Positions 36,727 through 48,821 of a DNA stretch of 64,000 bases are shown here, piece after piece; the first letter of the stretch is position 1, and every line of letters starts with the position of its first letter. The notes under the pieces were generated by a model that did no database searches, was not told the DNA's origin, and saw nothing but the letters and a program-made list of their open reading frames with translations. The DNA is taken from assembly GCA_930367205.1 (NCBI GenBank), contig OV884011.1:112769139-112833138 (forward strand), written 5' to 3'. The stretch is from Acanthosoma haemorrhoidale. Its lineage: Eukaryota; Arthropoda; Insecta; Hemiptera; Acanthosomatidae. The translations under genes were made by a program, and so were the position numbers.

Positions 36727-39700
36727 CTGCAAATAAAGAACAAAATCTAAGTAAATATTATAAATAAGATTAAAAAAGCAACAACTAATATTGACCAAAT
36801 TATCACTTTACGTCTTTACATTATTACCATCAGATAATGATTGTGTAAACAGAAAGGAATCGCATATAGCACTGGGGCTCTTTAATTTCCCTAATAAGCC
36901 AATATGTACAATATCTATCCAAAAAGGATGAGCCAGTAATGTTCACAAAATAAATAAACAGGTAATGTTCTTTAGTGTATATAGGGTGTGACAGAGACCC
37001 AAGATGAAGTGGCTAACAATGCCAGACATATATTGCGATCCACCACTGGAAAGCTAAACTTGCAGATGTTGACTTTGGTGACCAAAATTTCAGAAGGGGT
37101 TGCAGCACCACAGAAAATAAAAATAAAATGATTAATGAGATAAATCAACGTTATTAACTCTTCATGCAAAGCCACTATTGTGGATATTAGTGAACTACCA
37201 GCCCATCATCGCTGTGCAATCGTAGGGCTAAGTACATATTTATCAAATATTGATCCTCATTGATTGATACTGATGATGAATTGATATTGATTGAAAATAT
37301 TTAGAATACAAACTTACATTGTTTATCTTCATGGGTGAATTTGTGAGCATGGTGATGTTTGTGAGTGTTGTAAGCTTTTCCAGCAGTCAAAGCTGCCTTG
37401 TACAGTTGTACAAGTGCAATTTCTCCATAGTACCCTCCAGATTCTTTCCCTGTACCACTGCTATCCAATCCAAAACCTCCTCCAAATTTAGATTGAGTCT
37501 GACCACTAATGGCTATTCCTCCTCCTTTAATAGTTTTTCCAACAAGCTGGAAAAATAAAAATATTAAAATTCAAGCTTTCAGTAATTACGATTTAAAGAG
37601 TTAAAATATGTTGTAGAAGATTAATAACTTATGGAGTAAAATAAACAGCTTTGTTAACAGATCATATTAAAAATTATACATTCTTCACAGTAACCCTAAA
37701 CCCCTAAGAATTATTTGTATCATTTTGACATGTTAGTTTGTACTGTTTGGCATGTTATGTTTACTTATGCTTTTCTATTGACTTCTCTTTCAAAGTTAAC
37801 TACACTTCTAATCCGAATTTTGCTGTTAAGTAGGAGACTGAATTATACTAGCAAACAAGTTGAATTACACTCACCAAGTTGTAGAAACCTCTTGAAACTC
37901 GTTCAGAGTTAACCCATAGCTGCCACTCTCCAGTCCTAGAGTTCCAGCTTTGGCAGGCGTGGTACCATTTGTGTAGCCTGATTGGATAGTTCACTCGGTA
38001 AATAGTATGCCCTCCAATAGCAAGCTGATAATAACTTGCCCGGACATCGTTCGCTACCCAAACTACTACCTCTCTCGGTTGGTCTTTTACTACAAAAATG
38101 TAAGAAATACAATTAACATAGAAAACAGAAGTTCCCAAAGAATGAAGAAGTATTGATAACAAATTTATTTTGAGAATAAGTTGATATTCTAATGAAAACT
38201 ATCGATCATCTTTCATAAAATGTATTTAATTTAGATTTACTGTATGTATAAGTTATAATCTTAATCCTTAATCCTTAATTTTAATGCTGTCAACAAGGCG
38301 ATTCCACATTCTATACACTATTATATGAAGAATTGCAACCAACAGCCATCAAATATATCCAAAATCTTTATTATAGTTTTCTATAGACTTAATATAACTA
38401 CGATAATTATTTTTATAATTTATCCTTTGACTTGTCACCACTCCTCATCTTCACAATGTATCTTTTATGAACATCAGATGTATACAATGAGTGTAAATGC
38501 ACAATACACATAACATATTTTAAACTAAATACTTACATCCATATGAAAATATCGGGTGGTCAATGGAGTGATTATAAAATTTGTGCCAATGACAAATTGT
38601 GAATTCCTTCATATCTGGTAGATGAGCTTTGTATTGAACATACTAAAACAAAGAAATAAATTGCTATTATTTATGTGATACTATTTATTTCCAGCTCATT
38701 AACTTAATTATTAAAACTTTTATTGTTTTACCGTAGACAAATGTAAACTGAATAAAATTTATGGTTACTAAATTTTGTAGTGAGGTTCAATACATAATAG
38801 AGAATGCTTACTGAAAATAATCATGCACAGCAATGCAATCATTACTTTAATTTAGACATATTGTAAATATAGATTAGGAATAGAGGTACACTTATGATAG
38901 ATAGTAAATATCATATCAGTTTGTTGTTGGGATTGTCAAATTATTTCCAGATTTTCGACACCAGGGTATACACATAGGTTGTTTCTTGCCCTTTAATTTA
39001 TCAATGTATAATAACTTATGTATTAATGTAATTTATCAGTAAGAATGGAGAATAATTCAATATAATCAGACCAAAGTCTGTACCAATTAAACTTATCAGG
39101 TTAACCCAAAAGAAGATGTTGCTTTTTGGAATTGATGGCATAGTAAAACATGTGAAATGCTTTATGCAACTACTTATTATTAGGAATAGCTAGTATTAAT
39201 AATAGGAAAGATGTTAGAATTGTTTTTTTGTTTATCTGAAACTGCTGTTTTCCAATCCCAAACTTAATTTTTGTTTTCAACGCCCATATTTTGCCATCTT
39301 TAAGGGAGAAAAATGGCACATTATAAATTTACATGTCTATCTTATCATTGCCCTGCTGTAAGTCTTATGGGCATCATCTCATTAGATCTTCTACATATCA
39401 TTGGCTGAATTATTTCTGAGTTTGTAGTGTTACATTTACCCTCAATGTTATCCCGTGAAAGATAGTCTGAAAAAACTTTTTTTTGGCCAAATTCAATATT
39501 TAAATCGATACTCTAATTTTTACTGATATAACACGTTGTCATGGGCCACGCATTACTTAACGCGATACGATCTCTCAAAATGATCATTTTTATTTCTGGA
39601 GCAACTTAAATGAGAGCCAGAATCGGTCGCTAATTGCGAAAGCTAAAAGCGTAAACCTAAAAAGGGTTCGAGAGGGGGGGGGTGACAAAAGGAATCTCAA

Positions 39701-40271
39701 ACTGGTTTTTACGAGGGAGGAGGGATTAAGGAAGGAAAGGAACAAAGGCACCTCTCACATTATTGTCGCTAGCTTTTTTTTTAGGTCGTGGTTTTTCTAT
39801 TTAATATTGTTTTCTTTTTCTTTTCTCTTTTAATGAGAACTGACCTATTTCATTGCCGACTTAAGTACTTACTAAAGATACTAATAAGCTATTTAAGATA
39901 CTAGTAATGAGTAATGTAGTTTGGAAGGATTGTAGAATTCGGCAATGAGATGTTAAACAGAAAATCAAACTTGGCAATTTTCTATTACCATAGGATATCG
40001 TTCGATTTTCTCGTTGAAGTTGGTAGTCCAATGGAATGAATCCTGGTAAAAATAGGTTTCAATTCTTTCAAAATTCAACCCTTACTGGCATTTAAAAAAA
40101 AAAAAAAAAAAAACCAGCACTCCCAATCACGCATTAATACCCACATGCATTCATAAACAAACACTACGTCCCATAATAATGAAGAAATCACTGGTAGAAG
40201 AGATGGCCGGCCATGACAGTGGGAAGTTCGAGAATATGAATGATCCAACATGGAGATTGGGGTAAAGACTA

Positions 40272-40313
<42 letters not shown>

Positions 40314-43300
40314 CTCATCGTGATCTCGTGATCTCTAGCGTAAATTATTATTAATTTTTTGTTCCATTTCATTTATGTCTGTAAGGAATAAAAAATCAAA
40401 TAACATAATCAGTTTATAACTTTATATGGTGTATGAAATGTAGCGTAGCTGTAGGAAAAAAAGAAGCACCAACTGAAATTTAAGTTTATTTATTTCATTC
40501 CAGATTCTAAATATTGTAAATAAAAATATATCCAAATAAAGGGGTTTTAAGAAAAAAAATATTTATGCGATAATTTACCAATTTATCAAACCTTATGTAT
40601 GCGCATTTGAATTTTTCACCCAAGGCTTCGTACAGTGACCCTTGTCAGGCTCATTTGCGTTTTAGTTTTTTATTTCACCATCAGTGAAAGTAGCTCCTAT
40701 AAATCCTCAAAACATTCGTTTAAGGTCAATGCTAAAAAAAAAAAAAGCTCGAGATATTTATTAAGTTAGACGGATACCTTTTACTATGATTTTTAGCGGT
40801 AGCCTCTCAGTTAATGTCTAAGGATTATGGTCTATAAAGTCTCCAATCCTGAGTATAATGTTAGAACTAACGCTGTACTATCGGAAATCTGGATCTGGTG
40901 GTGTCAATGGTAAAAAAATAATCAGCTTTGTGACTGGTGGATGAAATGGGGTCGGTTTAATTATTGACGAAGATAAGAGAAGAAGCCAGTAGAACTAACC
41001 GATAAGAGAGGAGGCTGCCACTGACATTTGCAATAGAACTCTCTCTGGCTGACTTGCCAACCTCAGCCAGATAATAAAGTCACTTGGGCCAACTTTTGAA
41101 CGACAGACCCTCCAGAGGGATCAACTTCGGGATGTCACTCAGTCCCAGAGTATTATCCTATAATAATGAAGTAATCCTCAAAACTGACGGAAGTAATCGA
41201 GACCGGTGGACTTTCGTAACCCCAAAATTTATTATGTAATTTATTCGTTCGAAAATATTCTATTTCAATGCTTATTACATTTTATATTAAGGCTGCTAGT
41301 ATTTCCAATGATCAATGGGATCCTAATTAGTTTTATTTAACATAAAATATTTAATAAGTCGGATCCACGACATAAATTCCGCATTTCCAATTGCTAGTAA
41401 AGGACCATTGTTTCTGTTAAGCAGGGGTGAAATAATCGATTGATTCGAGGTAATTTAAGAAGTTTGAATATACCATTTCTCGTAATCATATGTGAGGTAA
41501 TCTGAAAATGGATGACGGTTGTAAATATATTCAATTTATCGTTTTGCCCAAAACGAATAAACGAAAGCAACAAACAGACTCGTGGAAAATAAGATTAATA
41601 TTTTGTTGTTAGATGTAAGTTTGTTTTAAGTCTATGATTCATAAGGTAAGCTCCATCACTTTTAAATATGTTTAGACAATGAATTTATATTGAACGTTAT
41701 ACTTTTGTGACAATCACTAATCGCAATGTAAAATGTTGCCAAGCTACAGAACATATAATGACCAATTGTATATAGATTCATTTATGTGATCTATACTGAT
41801 TTCCATAATTTATAATGACGAGGGGATATGAAAGGAAAAAAAATTATGTTAAAATTAAACTATTTTTCAATCAGCTAGAAAACCGGTCATTTTTTTATGA
41901 CTCATCCCATTAATCATATTCGCTATAATTTATTTTAAGCACGTACGTACTTCGTTTATTGAGGAACCACGTGGCCTGGATAATACCTAGTGTAATTACC
42001 TGAATACCACTCCGACGCGATAACTCATTTTTAAAACATTCGGCCTTGCTCGGTATGAATGCCACGAAATTATCCTTTCTTGGGTTACGGTACGTGCGCC
42101 ACCAACAAGGTTGGACATTAGTGAAGTTTATTGTTCGTTCGCGTGTCTGGAAACAGCTGTCTGTGACGTTAGTTACCATCAAAAGTTCAGGGTTCGGCAA
42201 CGTCCCGTGATAATACATTTTTTAAATTATTTTAATAGTGATGTAGGCCGGGAAATACTTCAGATGAATGAATATAAATGTGGCCGCCTCGCCACCATGT
42301 TTATCTCGTTTTTGAACTTCAACAATACAGGGATGCACTAAGTCCGACATGCTGTTTTATCGTTCATAATGTTTTTTATTTTATTGATATTTTATCATAT
42401 TTGCCAAACATTCGCTGGTTGTGAATCAATATTTAAAGTTTTTAAAAAAATGCCGTTTTGGGAAAAATGTCAGGAGAAAACAATTTTTTGTTTGTCTCCT
42501 TTCACGATAAAACTGACCATTTAATAAATTTAACTTTGGTGTGCGATAATACCTCAATACATTTATCTTTCCTTACACCCAACCATAAACTTAGCGCAGG
42601 AAGAGATATGAAATTACAGGAAATGTCGATATTATTGGTTAAAAGAATAAAATATAGACAACCCATTCTCATTTCCTTTCAGACGCCCTTCTAACAAGAA
42701 TATCCCGTCTCATCCCTAGGCCACGCGAATCTATTCTGTTATCGATATCATAAATTTACTCCTTAGATAATTGTAAGTTGCCTATTTTTATCATAAGATG
42801 AATGACAAGTAGTCAAAGATTAAATCCCTCATCCAATAAACATCATTTTACAACTTTAATACCACATTTCGATGCCGCCATTTTGGATTGCTGCAGCTCT
42901 GAGCTGATGAACTTGTGATCATTTAAAACTATGTATATGTACTATTATTGTATGTGTAGTTGATATGTTTTTTAGCTCAGCATTTTTTTCTTTTTTAAAT
43001 AAGCCTATTTTTTCGGTTTCAGCTCAGCTACTTAGGTATACCGTCAAATTAAAATAACCTTCATCGGAGTATTCACTCAGTGGGAGCATATTTGAAGTAG
43101 TGAAATTTCCCATAAGTGAAATTTTCGTGGCATGGCTTTATTATATGATGTTAATGGACCTTGGGGGTAAACTAGATACGGTTACCAGCTGACATGAATT
43201 AAATTGGTTTAACTTACTTGGTAATAGTTGTCCTGGTGCATAACCACTTTGTAGAGATCGCACCTGTGGGAGCCCGAGCCGGATAATACTCGGGTCGACC

Positions 43301-43344
43301 TGCCGCCGTCCACGGGTCTCCAGTCGCACCTACTGCACTGTACT
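36092..43344 (-). CDS. Pentraxin-domain protein with Gln-rich tail, 3' part (spliced)
   Basis: Exons 43344-43218, (42146-42000), 38642-38537, 38089-37875, 37546-37318 and 36726-36092 join in phase into about 485 residues ending at a TAG stop. The order is a Cys-rich lead, a pentraxin/LamG-type concanavalin A-like domain, and a C-terminal extension of about 210 residues. The pentraxin signature H-x-C-x-[ST]-W-x-[ST] is met exactly by HACQSWNS, and the partner Cys is in FTICHW, as in the conserved pentraxin disulfide. GGGIAISGQTQSKFGGGF matches the GQ-Q-(D)-GG-F strand, and GEIALVQLY the closing strand. Pentraxins are usually secreted calcium-dependent ligand binders; here the acidic Ca-site positions after GQ appear replaced (T and S). 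The signal peptide and start codon lie upstream and were not found. I do not recognise a named Drosophila orthologue with certainty. Confidence 0.85.
36727..37317 (-). other. Intron of pentraxin-like gene
   Basis: AT-rich, 591 nt, with canonical ends. No exon or repeat was recognised inside. Confidence 0.8.
37318..37546 (-). CDS. Pentraxin-domain exon 3
   Basis: Acceptor tttttatttttccag|CTT; donor AAACAAT|gtaagt. It has 76 codons plus one base: LVGKTIKGGGIAISGQTQSK, FGGGFGLDSSGTGKESGGYY, GEIALVQLYKAALTAGKAYN, then a His-rich stretch THKHHHAHKFTHEDKQ. The Gly-rich GGG-IAISGQ-Q--FGGGF and GEIALVQLYKAAL correspond to the last strands of a pentraxin fold. The His cluster is not part of the classical fold. 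Confidence 0.92.
37875..38089 (-). CDS. Pentraxin-domain exon 2 (signature motif)
   Basis: Acceptor cttacatttttgtag|TA; donor AACTTG|gtgagt. Two bases complete Leu, then 71 codons: KDQPREVVVWVANDVRASYY, QLAIGGHTIYRVNYPIRLHK, WYHACQSWNSRTGEWQLWVN and SERVSRGFYNL. It contains the pentraxin signature HACQSWNS and the following GEWQLWVN strand. No signs of decay. Confidence 0.93.
38537..38642 (-). CDS. Pentraxin-domain exon 1
   Basis: Acceptor ctttgttttag|TAT; donor TATGGAT|gtaagt. It has 35 codons plus one base: YVQYKAHLPDMKEFTICHWH, then KFYNHSIDHPIFSYG. The segment LPDMKEFTICHW is the first strand pair of the pentraxin domain, with the first conserved cysteine. It starts on a codon boundary and ends in phase 1, matching the exon at 38089. 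Confidence 0.92.
38643..41999 (-). other. Large intron of pentraxin-like gene
   Basis: It contains a G9 run near 39675, an A20 run near 40094-40113 and a (TA)18 microsatellite. Composition becomes less AT-rich towards 39.5-41.2 kb. No exon was recognised on either strand. Confidence 0.6.
40274..40309. repeat. (TA)18 microsatellite
   Basis: An uninterrupted TA dinucleotide run in the large intron. Likely length-polymorphic. Confidence 0.95.
42000..42146 (-). CDS. Candidate additional exon, pentraxin-like gene
   Basis: On the minus strand an acceptor, gacagctgtttccag|ACA, and a donor, ATTCAG|gtaatt, bound exactly 147 nt (49 codons) that are open in phase 0. Both neighbouring exons (43218 end, 38642 start) are also phase 0 at these junctions. 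It reads TRERTINFTNVQPCWWRTYR, then NPRKDNFVAFIPSKAECFKN, then ELSRRSGIQ, which runs into YVQYKAHLPDMKEF. It has two cysteines and a higher G+C than the intron. It could be constitutive or a cassette. Homology was not recognised, hence the moderate confidence. Confidence 0.6.
42147..43217 (-). other. Intron of pentraxin-like gene
   Basis: No exon was recognised. The plus-strand open frames at 42111-42341 and 42458-42694 look like chance. Confidence 0.55.
43218..43344 (-). CDS. Upstream exon of pentraxin-like gene (Cys-rich)
   Basis: Acceptor gacgtatgtttcag|A; donor TACCAA|gtaagt. One base completes a codon, then 42 codons: VQCSRCDWRPVDGGRSTRVL, SGSGSHRCDLYKVVMHQDNY, YQ. Three cysteines and codon use rich in G and C at third positions distinguish it from the surrounding DNA. 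It must be preceded by at least one exon ending two bases into a codon. That exon, with the start and any signal peptide, was not identified up to 64000. Confidence 0.75.
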
Positions 43345-46300
43345 CTGAAACATACGTCACATTTTTTAAATAAATAATTTGTCTTTAAAAAGAAATCAGG
43401 ACACTTCCTTAGTTACTATACTAGATTCGCTTAGATATTTCGTACAAACCTCCCGTAATCAAAAGAAGCTTCCTGTATTGACCATTCATTGGGTTTAGAT
43501 AAAAGCGTGATACCCCACACGAGAGAGAAAGAGATCACTTAACCGCTTGTTGTCAGCGTCCGTATGATCACCGTAGTAATTAGCACCATGCTATAGTTCT
43601 AGATTTGCAATGAGCCCTTGGCTTCCAATGGACCATAATAAGTATTTGAGGTTTAGCGATCCATAGGTTGTAGTGGTGTTAGCGCCTGATGATGACAGTC
43701 GTGGGCTATTGGAAACGCTTGCCAATAAACGAATTGCTTTGAAGAGAAACGAACATTGGTGTTATTTAAAACCTAAATTATACCATCTTTTCCAATCTAT
43801 CACCTCGTTGTATACTCAATAAGTACGTTAACAGATAAAAAATTTAAAAGTCTCTATTTACGTAGTATTGTAAATGTAGTAAACGATCGCATCGTGTGTC
43901 CCTTCCCGAGTTGAAACTGAAATGCCGAGATGAATGAAACAGTTCATTGAGAACCACTAAGGGATCCACTTTAGTCAGGGACACGGTTCATTTCGTTGCC
44001 AGTTTATATTGATTTTATTTCATAAGATGAAATGCCTAAAGCGTCTCCCTACAAATGCTGAATCCTTGCGTAAATATGTCAGTCTCAAATCACTCTTACA
44101 TGGTAGCCCAAACATTTTTTAAAGCCGGTTGACCTATGTCGTAATTTGTATTTGGTGTGTAGAAATTGAAACGGGATTGCTGACAACCACTTTGGTTGGG
44201 CTTATAGGATTAAAAAAATATATATAATATTTCTTGATTCGATACCTACATTTTAGACTCTGTTGATCCATCTACTGATTAATTAGGAAGAAGGATTTTA
44301 GAAAAAAAGTACGACCAGTACTTTTAGAAGTGCTTTGCTCTTGCGCAACATTTTAGAAAATATATTTTGTCAAATCAGTTAACTTTTCTTTACCAAATAA
44401 ATTTGCTCATTATCTTAATATTATTCGTGAAAAATTCAAAGGATGTGATGAGCCTCCTGTCATGCTTTTTATGTTTCTGATCGTTCAGCAAGCTTTATTT
44501 GTTCTTGGTGAAGTTGCGGGCCACTTATAATTTTCGTGGAGTCATTGCTAAGAATGAATTTCTTGTTACCCAATGGTGACTAATTTCGGCAACATATTCT
44601 TTGCTCTTCCGCCTCCCTTAATAGTTCCGATCTGTGAAACTGCGTAGAAAGGGTTTGCGTAACGCTGCAGTTGCTCACCTACACATGTTTCTGTTCTGGG
44701 CCTGTTATGTATCCCTGCTGTTCCCTACGATGCCGTCATTGTGCTCAACGAACCGTCCAGGCGTCAGTCGACATTATGTCATGGGGCCGTCTACGCACTG
44801 GCGAAAATGTCTGGTGATATCCGGCCTTGTTCAGTGGCTGTACTGAAGGAACCTGGCCGTACCAACGTGTCACGGATATTTCATCACCGTTGTCATCAAC
44901 AAGCATCTCGGAGGTAGTGCGTGTTCAGGTCATGAGCATTCTGTGGTAATTGTCACTGTTCTCAATTATCATCAGACCTTATCAAATTGCAGTGATACGG
45001 ACCGATAAACTCGCCATGCTTCTTATATTTCTAGGCTCCAAACCAAATGAGCATAATGCTGGGTTCCAACAGGGCGTGAATCACGGAAGTGAGCATTAGT
45101 TATACACTTATACGGATTAAGGAAATTAATTACATTAAAATTGAACCTTTCATACGATTTGGCATTTTACACGAATTATAAAGACCACTGTGGAAACCCG
45201 GCATTAGTAATTAGTCGTCTTTTAAATGATTAGTATAATATTAATTCATGTTTGATTGATAATTTGTATTTATTATAGACGAAGCGGGACATTTTACACC
45301 TTTTTATTCTGCACTTTCAAGCTTTTTGTGGCCTTCCAACTACAAGGAAAGTTCCTAAATAAAGTTCAGAACATTTATCGTGGCATATATAAACATGCTG
45401 AGGTTTCCCTATAGCAATATCATCATTGCAATGCTTCACTGAATGAGGAAGCGTCAAGTGATTAATCGTAAAAATAGATATTAATCTATCTTTTCCCAGT
45501 ATTATTACTCGGTAAAAAAAATCGGTATTCTGCTTCCCCACATAGGAAGTCCTTCGTAGTTTTCACAATTCATCTGCAGAATTCAAAAATAGAAATAAAT
45601 TGTCGACTTTTGTGATTATTGTATTAGCCCTTGAACTTTAGGAAAAGATCAAAGTAAAAATAATTATATATGAAGGTTTCTCGTTCGCCCGCAATAACCT
45701 TTCGCTGGAGAAGAGTAGATTCGATGGAACTGTTCTTATCATACGCGTTGGATTGCTGTATTTTAAGTTGGGAGGAATCGAAAATTTTAGGAATTTCGCT
45801 AGCGTAAATGAGCGATGAAGCATTCACACAACAAAATCTCGCGGTGATATTCATAATATATCCTGAAGACACCAGGAGTAAACGAGGAGGACCAAAGAGA
45901 TTAAGGATTCGCGTCTCCAAAATAATTCATGGAATCCATAATTCTTTACTGGATCAATTATTATGCTCTAAAATTTCTTGACATTTTAAAGCTTCATTCA
46001 AATGTTAAGGAGCTAAACCTGAATTATGAATTGAACGAACTCCGTTAGGATCTAGCCCGACTCATTAATTGGTCCCCGTGTAAATTTTGGACTCGGGCCC
46101 AAAAGCAGAGGACGCTTGAGACTGGAAGTGAAAGTGCTTTACCCAGTGCAGGGGACACACACGAGAAACCGGTTTTATCGCCCAAAAGGGGAAAACGGAT
46201 CTTTTGCACGCAGCTGTTTCCTCCCTCGTCACCACCTCCGAAAATTAACAACTCCTCGTCACCTTTTCAATTATTGGCTATTATTAACAAAAATCATAGC

Positions 46301-46559
46301 ACAGGTAAAATCGAAACTGTCATAGGAGCTATTCGGGAAGTTTTGGCTGATCGTAACGAAATATATTTTGGAATTATACTTATGTGCCACGGATGCCTGC
46401 TGCACATGGAAGGCCTCAGCAGTACAATAGTTTTATTGAGTACCTCAAATAAATTACATCTCATCATGTTTCCCTCTCCTGAACTAAAGAATGTTCCGCA
46501 CTTTTTTTGCGCAGAATAACTGTTCAAACTCAAACATCGCATTTACGTTTAAATAATTA
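43345..46559. other. No gene seen
   Basis: Moderately AT-rich DNA expected to include 5' introns or the upstream region of the minus-strand pentraxin gene. Short open frames (for example 44634-44846 plus, 46045-46251 minus) lack recognisable domains and phase-compatible splice sites. Confidence 0.5.
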
Positions 46560-46745
46560 AATATAAACTTACGTTTATTTATACTCTCTTGTTCTTACAT
46601 TTAGGGCTAAAGGCCTGCTACCTTTCGGAAACCAACGATTCCTATTTTTAGAATTGAAATCAATTAATTTGTTATCAAGGGTTTTAAATTTAATCCCTGA
46701 ATTTACAAATTAAAGCAGTTACGCTAACCATTACATCGTATGGAA
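46560..46745 (-). mobile_element. tRNA-derived SINE, diverged
   Basis: On the minus strand it reads atggttagcgtaactgcttt (A-box region), then cagggattaaatttaaaac (decayed B-box), then later gcaggcctttagccctaaat, the same 3' block as in the 35.7 kb copy ('ggcctttagccc'). The tail is AT-rich (ataaataaacg). It is the same family as the copies at 0.87 and 35.8 kb. Confidence 0.6.
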
Positions 46746-48821
46746 CTTGTAATCACTTTATTTCTAATGGAAATCAGTTGAAACTGTACAAAGTTTATTT
46801 GTTTCAGATACCATCCCAATTTTTTTAACCCAACTGCTCTCTAATGTTTTTTATATTGGTAAATGAATTCATTTTTCCCCGCTGTTAGGTAAGACTTCCG
46901 CCATTCCACAACGGGTACCAAAAACCGATTGACGCATGGAAAGGCATGAATTATCCCGGGGGGTCTTTGCGTATATGCTGTCATTTAGTGGTCAGATGAA
47001 GCCTATAATTTTCAACAGGAAGGAGGCAGTTGCCGAAATGTTACTTTCTCCGTCGGGGTTGGGACAGGGTCCCCACATTGTTCCCACGTCAATACCCCAT
47101 ACTCCAAACAGAAATGACTAGGAGAAAAGTCGCCGTGACATATCCTGTATGAGATATCATCTGACTGTACAGTTTCATCAGCGATCGCTTGTTGGCGTCG
47201 GCGAAAGTACAAGAGGCTTTCTTCAGGCGGGTTTACAGTTAGAATTTGGTAAATCGACCTGCTATGAGCTGTCACCGTAGTGGTAATTCTGCTTGGTAGA
47301 ATTGAATTGGCATTTAAACGTATCTGCGAAGTTAAAAGAATCGGTTCACTTGAGGATTGTAGTTATATATAAGACGGTGTAATGATCCGAATTGCTTTCG
47401 GAGTTGTACAGATTTTACACAAGAAGAAGATTGCTTATTAAAGGCATTTTCAACCATTCCACGGATCTTTGTATGTCTAACTAAAGGAGATTCTAGAGAA
47501 ATTCTACAGACCTAACTAGCGAGAAGTTTTAATCCTTAACTTTGAATTAAACCTAACGCAGGATGAATAAACAGTATTTGTGTTCACCCCTTGATCGATA
47601 CTATGGCCAAACTCAGATATTACACTCGACCTGGAAATGCTCAGTATGGAATATGTTTAACCTACATCAAACTAAAGGACAGGGTAGCGTAGAAATACAG
47701 GCTTTCAACATATTGAGATTAAAAAAAACTTAATCCTAGAGGAAGGGGTAATGCTTTAGCTATGAACATTCCTCTTCTAAATGTCAGTGGAAAAGCGTTC
47801 TACTGCACCCTGACGTAATCTGAGGATTACTAAAGATTGATTGCCTTCCTGTTTCCTAAGGAAACATATCGATCGGAGTGAAACCCTTCCGTTTCTGGAG
47901 TCAAGGAGGAAAGGTTTGGAGATATATTGGTACGTATTGGTTTTGAAAACCATTTAAGTATTTTCGAGTTCATGAAAACCGCCGATATTTTTCAACAACT
48001 AAGTCAAGTAATAATGCTTTTGTGAACGTAATTTCCAGGAGTATTTCAAAGTATGGCCGATTTAAAAAGGTGACGGTTGGATTCCACATCGAACAGAATT
48101 ATTACTGCCCTCTCCTCTCTTAATGTGATTTTTTGATCCGAGGATCAATTGGCTCGCCTCTTCACCCCATTTTATCAGATTTTTTATTTCGATGAATTTG
48201 GCGTATTATTTATGGTTATTTCTAAATATTTATATTTTTTCGTCTCTCATCTGTAAAAATATACGCTAATCGTCATGAGAAAGGATTAATAACATATATT
48301 GAGAGAACTGTTGAATTTATTTTCTTAAATTAACATAATTACTGATGCTTGGCCATTTTAACTTTCTCTAATCCGTTCAGTTAATTCAAAATGACTGACT
48401 GCAGAAAAACTGGTCTTACAAATTAATCGCGTATCTTTTTTATTTAAATTTTTAAATTGCATCCGGTTTTGAGAATCGGTCTACGAGTTCCGCGGTTCTG
48501 GCTGTAACAACTTTTTTCACTTTCAGGTTTTCAATCTAGCGATTACGTAACAGCCACTGGATGCAACAGGATATGAAGAAGTTATGTGTCTATCTATGTA
48601 ACTTTAAGGAAAATTAAACTGGAAAAAAAATACATCTTTTCATTATGGTAGCAAGTTGCGGTTGACTTCCACTATGGTCAGACTTATTTTTTTCCTATCG
48701 TTGGGAAAGGTTAATGCTGTTTTGTACCTTGATGTGTCCTAGTACAGGCCTAATTAAAGAAGTAGACTATCTCTTTATCCCGGCCGTGGCACTATTCTTT
48801 TAAAAACTTTAAAGTAGAAAT
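46746..48821. other. No gene seen
   Basis: The minus-strand open frame at 47012-47275 (87 codons) has no recognised domain and no compatible splice donor leading to the pentraxin exons. Nothing else was identified. Confidence 0.5.

Noticed and set aside
36177..36750. Open frames on the plus strand at 36177-36485 and 36508-36750, and a second minus frame at 36516-36743.
   Set aside because: They are shadows of the last exon of the pentraxin-like gene, whose frame is continuous through splice junctions and has the domain evidence.
45624..46251. Minus-strand open frames (98, 61 and 68 codons) considered as upstream exons of the pentraxin-like gene.
   Set aside because: The only donor-like site (ctgg|gtaaag near 46145) gives the wrong phase in the open frame, and no domain is recognisable.
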